Positions 6,555-10,322 of a DNA stretch of 10,322 nucleotides are shown in pieces. The stretch covers positions 1 to 10,322 of the forward strand of contig JARBUP010000141.1 of NCBI GenBank assembly GCA_029239575.1. The letters are read 5' to 3'. Within the stretch, counting starts at the first letter, position 1. The number at the start of each line of letters is the position of its first letter. A program made the position numbers and the translations under genes. Under the pieces are notes generated by a model. It did no database searches and was not told the DNA's origin. It worked only from the letters and a program-made list of their open reading frames with translations. This DNA is from Bacillota bacterium (GTDB lineage: Bacteria > Bacillota > Clostridia > Tissierellales > Sedimentibacteraceae).

Positions 6555-9500
6555 ATGAAAAAATTTGAATCTATGGATGGTAATAAAGCTGCCGCAATTG
6601 CTTCCTATGCATTTACTGAAGTTGCTTCCATCTTCCCTATTACTCCATCAACTCCTATGGCAGAAGGTGTTGATGAATGGTCAGCTCATGGCATGAAAAA
6701 TATTTTTGGTCAAGAAGTAAAAGTTATAGAAATGCAATCAGAAGCAGGAGCTGTTGGAACTATGAGAGGTGCTTTACAGTCAGGTGCACTTGCATCAACT
6801 TATACTGCTTCTCAAGGTTTATTGTTAATGATACCTAATATTTATAAAATGGTTGGTGAACTTTTACCAGGTGTATTGCATGTTACAGCAAGAGCTGTAG
6901 CTACGCATGCATTATCTATTTATGGGGATCATCAAGATGTAATGGCTTGTAGACAAACAGGTGTTTCAATGTTAGCATCAGCCAATGTTCAAGAGACAAT
7001 GGATTTAGGTGTAATTGCCCATTTAGCTGCAATAAAAGCAAGACTCCCTTTTATTCATTTTTTTGACGGTTTTAGAACATCTCATGAAATTCAAAAAATA
7101 GAAAAAATTGATTATGAAGTATTAAAAAATTTAGTTGATTATAAAGCTATTGATGAATTCAGAAACAGAGCTTTAAATCCTGAACATCCAGTAACAAGGG
7201 GTACCGCACAAAACCCAGACATATATTTTCAACAAAGAGAATGTCAAAATCCATATTTTTCAGCAGTTCCAGATATTGTTCAATCATATATGGATCAACT
7301 TGGTGAAGTAACCGGTAGAAAATATAAATTGTTTGACTACTATGGAGATAAAGATGCTGAATATGTAATTGTAGCAATGGGTTCAGTAACTGATACAATA
7401 AGAGAAACAATAGATTATTTAAGAATGAAAGGAAATAAATTAGGTGTTGTTAAAGTACATTTATATAGACCTTTCTCTGAAAAACATCTAATAGAAGCAA
7501 TACCATCAACTGTTAAAAAAATTGCTGTATTAGACAGAACTAAGGAACCTGGTTCTCCAGGAGAACCATTATACTTGGATATAGTTAAATGCTATCAAAA
7601 TATAAAAAATGCTCCTTTAATAGTTGGAGGAAGATACGGTCTATCATCTAAAGATACAAGACCTTCTCAAATTATATCTGTATTTGAAAATTTAAAGCAA
7701 GACGAACCTATGGATAATTTCACAATAGGTATAGTTGATGATGTTAATAAAACTTCACTACCTGAAACTGATATAGTTGATACTGCTCCTGAAGGAACAA
7801 TAAGCTGCCGTATTTGGGGTCTTGGATCAGATGGAACTGTCGGTGCTAATAAAACAGCTATAAAAATTATAGGAGATAATACTGATTTATATGTTCAGGG
7901 ATATTTCTCTTATGACAGTAAAAAATCTGGAGGAACTACAACATCTCATTTAAGATTTGGAAAACAGCCTATTTATTCACCATATTTAGTTTTTAATGCA
8001 GATTATATTGCATGCCATAACAAGTCATTCTTATATCATTATGATATATTAAAAGGACTTAAAAATGGTGGAACATTTGCATTAAACTGTCCATGGGACG
8101 AAAAAGAACTTGATGAAAAACTTCCAGCAACAATTAAAAATTATATAGCTAAAAATAATATTAATTTTTATATAATTGATGCTTTAAAAATTGCATCTAA
8201 GATTGGATTAGGAAACAGAATTAATATGGTAATGCAATCCGTATTTTTTAAACTTGCCAGCGTTATTCCTGTGGATGAAGCTTTAAATTATTTAAAACAA
8301 AATATAGAAGATATGTATGGTAGAAAAGGCTCCGATATAGTTGAAATGAATAAAAAAGCTGTTGATAATTCTATTGATAGTTTAATAAAAATTAAAGTGC
8401 CTGATTCTTGGGCAGATGCAAAAGAAGAAAATTTACCTATTAAAGAAGAACCTGACTTTGTTAAAAATATTCAAAGAGTAATGGCAAGAGATGAAGGTGA
8501 TGAACTTCCTGTAAGCGCGTTTATAGGAATGGAAGATGGTACATTCCCTAATGGAACAACAACATATGAAAAACGCGGTATTGCACCTATGGTTCCTGAA
8601 TGGCAAATAGATAAATGTATCCAATGCGGAAGATGTTCATATGTTTGCCCTCATGCTACAATAAGACAATTTTTATTAGATGATGAAGAAGAAGCAAGAA
8701 AACCTGATACCTTCAAAACTGCTAAACCTCTTGGAAAAGGTATGGAAAATTATCATTGGAGAATTCAAATTTCACCATTAGATTGTACAGGATGTGCTAA
8801 CTGTGCTGATATATGCCCAGCTAAAGGTAAAGCTCTCATTATGAAACCAGCAGAACATGAAATGGAAATGGAGTCAGAAAACTGGGAATTCGCTACAACA
8901 GTAAAACCAAAAGAGAATATAATGGATAAGTACACTGTTAAAGGAAGCCAGTTCTTAAGACCTTTATTTGAATTCAACGGCGCATGCCCAGGCTGCGGTG
9001 AAACTCCATATATTAAATTAATAACTCAATTATTTGGCGATAGAATGATGATTTCAAATGCAACAGGATGTTCTTCAATTTATGGAGCATCAGCACCATC
9101 CATGCCATATACAACTAATTCAGAAGGTAAAGGACCTGCATGGATTAATCCTTTATTTGAAGATGCTGCTGAATTTGGATTAGGTTTGCAAGTTGGTGTA
9201 AAACAATTAAGAGAAAAACTTACTATTTTAATAAAAGATGTTTTAAATACATCCATAGAAAGTAATTTAAAAGACGCATTTAATAGTTGGATAGAAAACT
9301 TTAATGACGGTGAAGGTTCTAAAAAAGCTACTGCTATGATTTATAAAGCATTAAGCGAAAAAGATTATACAAATAATGATAGAATTCAAGAAATATTAAA
9401 ACTTAAAGATTTCTTAATTAAAAAGTCTGTTTGGGCATTTGGCGGCGATGGCTGGGCATATGATATAGGATATGGTGGTCTTGATCATGCATTATCAACT

Positions 9501-10079
9501 GGTGAAGATATTAACTTACTTGTAATGGATACTGAAGTTTATTCTAATACAGGTGGTCAATGTTCTAAATCAACTCCTGCAGCAGCTGTGGCAAAATTTG
9601 CAGCAGCAGGTAAAAAACTTAGAAAAAAAGACTTAGGTCTTATTTCAATGACATATGGTTATATTTATGTAGCTCAAATTGCAATGGGTGCGGACATGAA
9701 TCAAACAATTAAAGCTATAAAAGAAGCAGAAGCTTTTAATGGACCATCATTAATAATTGCATATTCACCTTGTATAAATCATGGAATTAAATCAGGTATG
9801 GGAACAAGTATGATGGAAGAAAAGAAAGCTGTAGAAGCTGGATACTGGCATTTATACAGATTTAATCCTGAACTTAAAGACCAAGGTAAAAATCCATTTA
9901 TACTTGATTCTAAAGAGCCTACTGAAGATTACAAAGAATTTATTAGTGGTGAAATTCGTTTTACACAACTTAAAACTGTATTCCCAGAAATTGCAGATGA
10001 AATGTTTAATATTTCAAGCGAACATGCAAAAGATAGGTATAGAAGATATAAACAACTTTCAGAACACGAAGTATTTTAA
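6555..10079 (+). CDS. nifJ: Pyruvate:ferredoxin (flavodoxin) oxidoreductase, single-chain
   Basis: Oxidises pyruvate with CoA to acetyl-CoA and CO2, passing electrons to ferredoxin; it is the central fermentation step of anaerobes. The single 1174-residue chain holds all expected parts. The N-terminal pyruvate-binding domain has FPITPSTPMAE with T30, E63 in EMQSEAG and R113 in TARAVATHALS. A 2[4Fe-4S] ferredoxin-like insert follows, with C688/C691/C694/C698 and C744/C747/C750/C754. The thiamine-diphosphate domain has GGDGWAYDIG from 963. Proximal-cluster ligands are C811, C814, C839 and C1073, in CPGC, ATGCSS and SPCINHG, equivalent to those of the Desulfovibrio africanus enzyme. ATG 6555 is chosen because AAGGA lies at 6541-6545 and the family begins with a short lead into MDGNKAAA. 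An in-frame GTG at 6525 would add ten residues that overlap the ribosome site. The gene is monocistronic, and all cluster ligands are intact. Confidence 0.97.
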   Translation: MKKFESMDGNKAAAIASYAFTEVASIFPITPSTPMAEGVDEWSAHGMKNIFGQEVKVIEMQSEAGAVGTMRGALQSGALASTYTASQGLLLMIPNIYKMVGELLPGVLHVTARAVATHALSIYGDHQDVMACRQTGVSMLASANVQETMDLGVIAHLAAIKARLPFIHFFDGFRTSHEIQKIEKIDYEVLKNLVDYKAIDEFRNRALNPEHPVTRGTAQNPDIYFQQRECQNPYFSAVPDIVQSYMDQLGEVTGRKYKLFDYYGDKDAEYVIVAMGSVTDTIRETIDYLRMKGNKLGVVKVHLYRPFSEKHLIEAIPSTVKKIAVLDRTKEPGSPGEPLYLDIVKCYQNIKNAPLIVGGRYGLSSKDTRPSQIISVFENLKQDEPMDNFTIGIVDDVNKTSLPETDIVDTAPEGTISCRIWGLGSDGTVGANKTAIKIIGDNTDLYVQGYFSYDSKKSGGTTTSHLRFGKQPIYSPYLVFNADYIACHNKSFLYHYDILKGLKNGGTFALNCPWDEKELDEKLPATIKNYIAKNNINFYIIDALKIASKIGLGNRINMVMQSVFFKLASVIPVDEALNYLKQNIEDMYGRKGSDIVEMNKKAVDNSIDSLIKIKVPDSWADAKEENLPIKEEPDFVKNIQRVMARDEGDELPVSAFIGMEDGTFPNGTTTYEKRGIAPMVPEWQIDKCIQCGRCSYVCPHATIRQFLLDDEEEARKPDTFKTAKPLGKGMENYHWRIQISPLDCTGCANCADICPAKGKALIMKPAEHEMEMESENWEFATTVKPKENIMDKYTVKGSQFLRPLFEFNGACPGCGETPYIKLITQLFGDRMMISNATGCSSIYGASAPSMPYTTNSEGKGPAWINPLFEDAAEFGLGLQVGVKQLREKLTILIKDVLNTSIESNLKDAFNSWIENFNDGEGSKKATAMIYKALSEKDYTNNDRIQEILKLKDFLIKKSVWAFGGDGWAYDIGYGGLDHALSTGEDINLLVMDTEVYSNTGGQCSKSTPAAAVAKFAAAGKKLRKKDLGLISMTYGYIYVAQIAMGADMNQTIKAIKEAEAFNGPSLIIAYSPCINHGIKSGMGTSMMEEKKAVEAGYWHLYRFNPELKDQGKNPFILDSKEPTEDYKEFISGEIRFTQLKTVFPEIADEMFNISSEHAKDRYRRYKQLSEHEVF

Positions 10080-10083
10080 ATAA

Positions 10084-10122
10084 AAAAGTTAAAGGAAGGT
10101 ATTAGACCTTCCTTTAACTTTT
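10084..10122. terminator. Bidirectional terminator between nifJ and the downstream small gene
   Basis: A perfect 17-bp stem (10084-10100 with 10106-10122) with a 5-base loop carries A4 at its left end and T4 at its right end. It begins 5 bases after the nifJ stop and also lies 16 bases beyond the stop of the convergent gene, so it can end transcription from both sides. Confidence 0.92.
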
Positions 10123-10137
10123 AAATATTATTAATTA

Positions 10138-10305
10138 CTATTTTTCATTTGAATCAACATATTCTTTAGCATTCATCACTTGTTCTTCATCTGGAATATT
10201 TACTTTTGAAACTGGCTTAAGTTTTGCTTGACTTGCCCATGCAGCTGTAACATGACTTTCTATTGGCATAGCCATATGTTTTTCTTTATATTTATTTTTA
10301 GCCAT
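10138..10305 (-). CDS. Small DUF3787-like protein, possible spore-associated protein
   Basis: Complete 55-residue ORF. ATG at 10305 has AAAGGAG (10316-10322) ten bases upstream, and a TAG stop lies at 10138-10140. The protein is hydrophilic and lysine-rich at the start (MAKNKYKEKH). It continues with MPIESHVTAAWA, then KLKPVSKVNIP and a C-terminal NAKEYVDSNEK. There is no signal peptide, membrane segment or cysteine. The TAAWA block followed by KPVSKV and a terminal AKEYVD pattern resembles what I recall of DUF3787, a family of short clostridial proteins, at least one of which has been linked to the spore surface in Clostridioides difficile. That assignment is from memory and cannot be checked here. 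The ribosome site touches the window edge, so promoter and upstream partners are not visible. It does not look like a degraded gene. Confidence 0.8.
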   Translation of the reverse strand: MAKNKYKEKHMAMPIESHVTAAWASQAKLKPVSKVNIPDEEQVMNAKEYVDSNEK

Positions 10306-10322
10306 AATTAATTATCTCCTTT

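Overview
The window is AT-rich, low-GC Firmicute DNA, most likely from an anaerobic, spore-forming member of Clostridia or Tissierellia. The evidence is strong AGGAGG-type ribosome sites, T-rich intrinsic terminators, a homodimer-type pyruvate:ferredoxin oxidoreductase (PFOR) in one polypeptide, and a 55-residue protein resembling a small family known mainly from clostridia. No phage, transposase, CRISPR or RNA gene is visible. The genes are mostly single transcription units, each closed by its own hairpin terminator.

Layout: (1) 1-98 is the C-terminal tail of a methyl-accepting chemotaxis protein. (2) 99-370 is non-coding and holds a 74-bp imperfect palindrome of interspersed-repeat type and a short terminator. 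(3) 371-2968 is clpB, a disaggregase. (4) 3230-4249 is gap, glycolytic GAPDH, whose ribosome site and start codon are duplicated as a perfect 24-bp tandem repeat. (5) 4298-4711, reverse strand, is mgsA, methylglyoxal synthase, converging on gap across a shared terminator. (6) 4863-6218, reverse strand, is an NCS2 uracil-type permease. It is preceded by a consensus promoter and a leader of about 150 nt that can be folded as a PyrR-type attenuator. (7) 6555-10079 is nifJ (PFOR). (8) 10138-10305, reverse strand, is a small DUF3787-like protein converging on nifJ over a long bidirectional terminator.

Together the central genes describe fermentative carbon metabolism. GAPDH carries triose phosphate down glycolysis, MgsA drains dihydroxyacetone phosphate when that route stalls, and PFOR turns pyruvate into acetyl-CoA with reduced ferredoxin. 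ClpB and the permease are housekeeping stress and salvage functions. The most informative non-coding element is the permease leader. Its first hairpin carries a CNGNGA hexaloop above a 5'-heavy internal loop, the signature of a PyrR binding loop, and its 3' arm can pair with the 5' arm of a downstream terminator. I saw no wholly unknown multi-gene system in this window.
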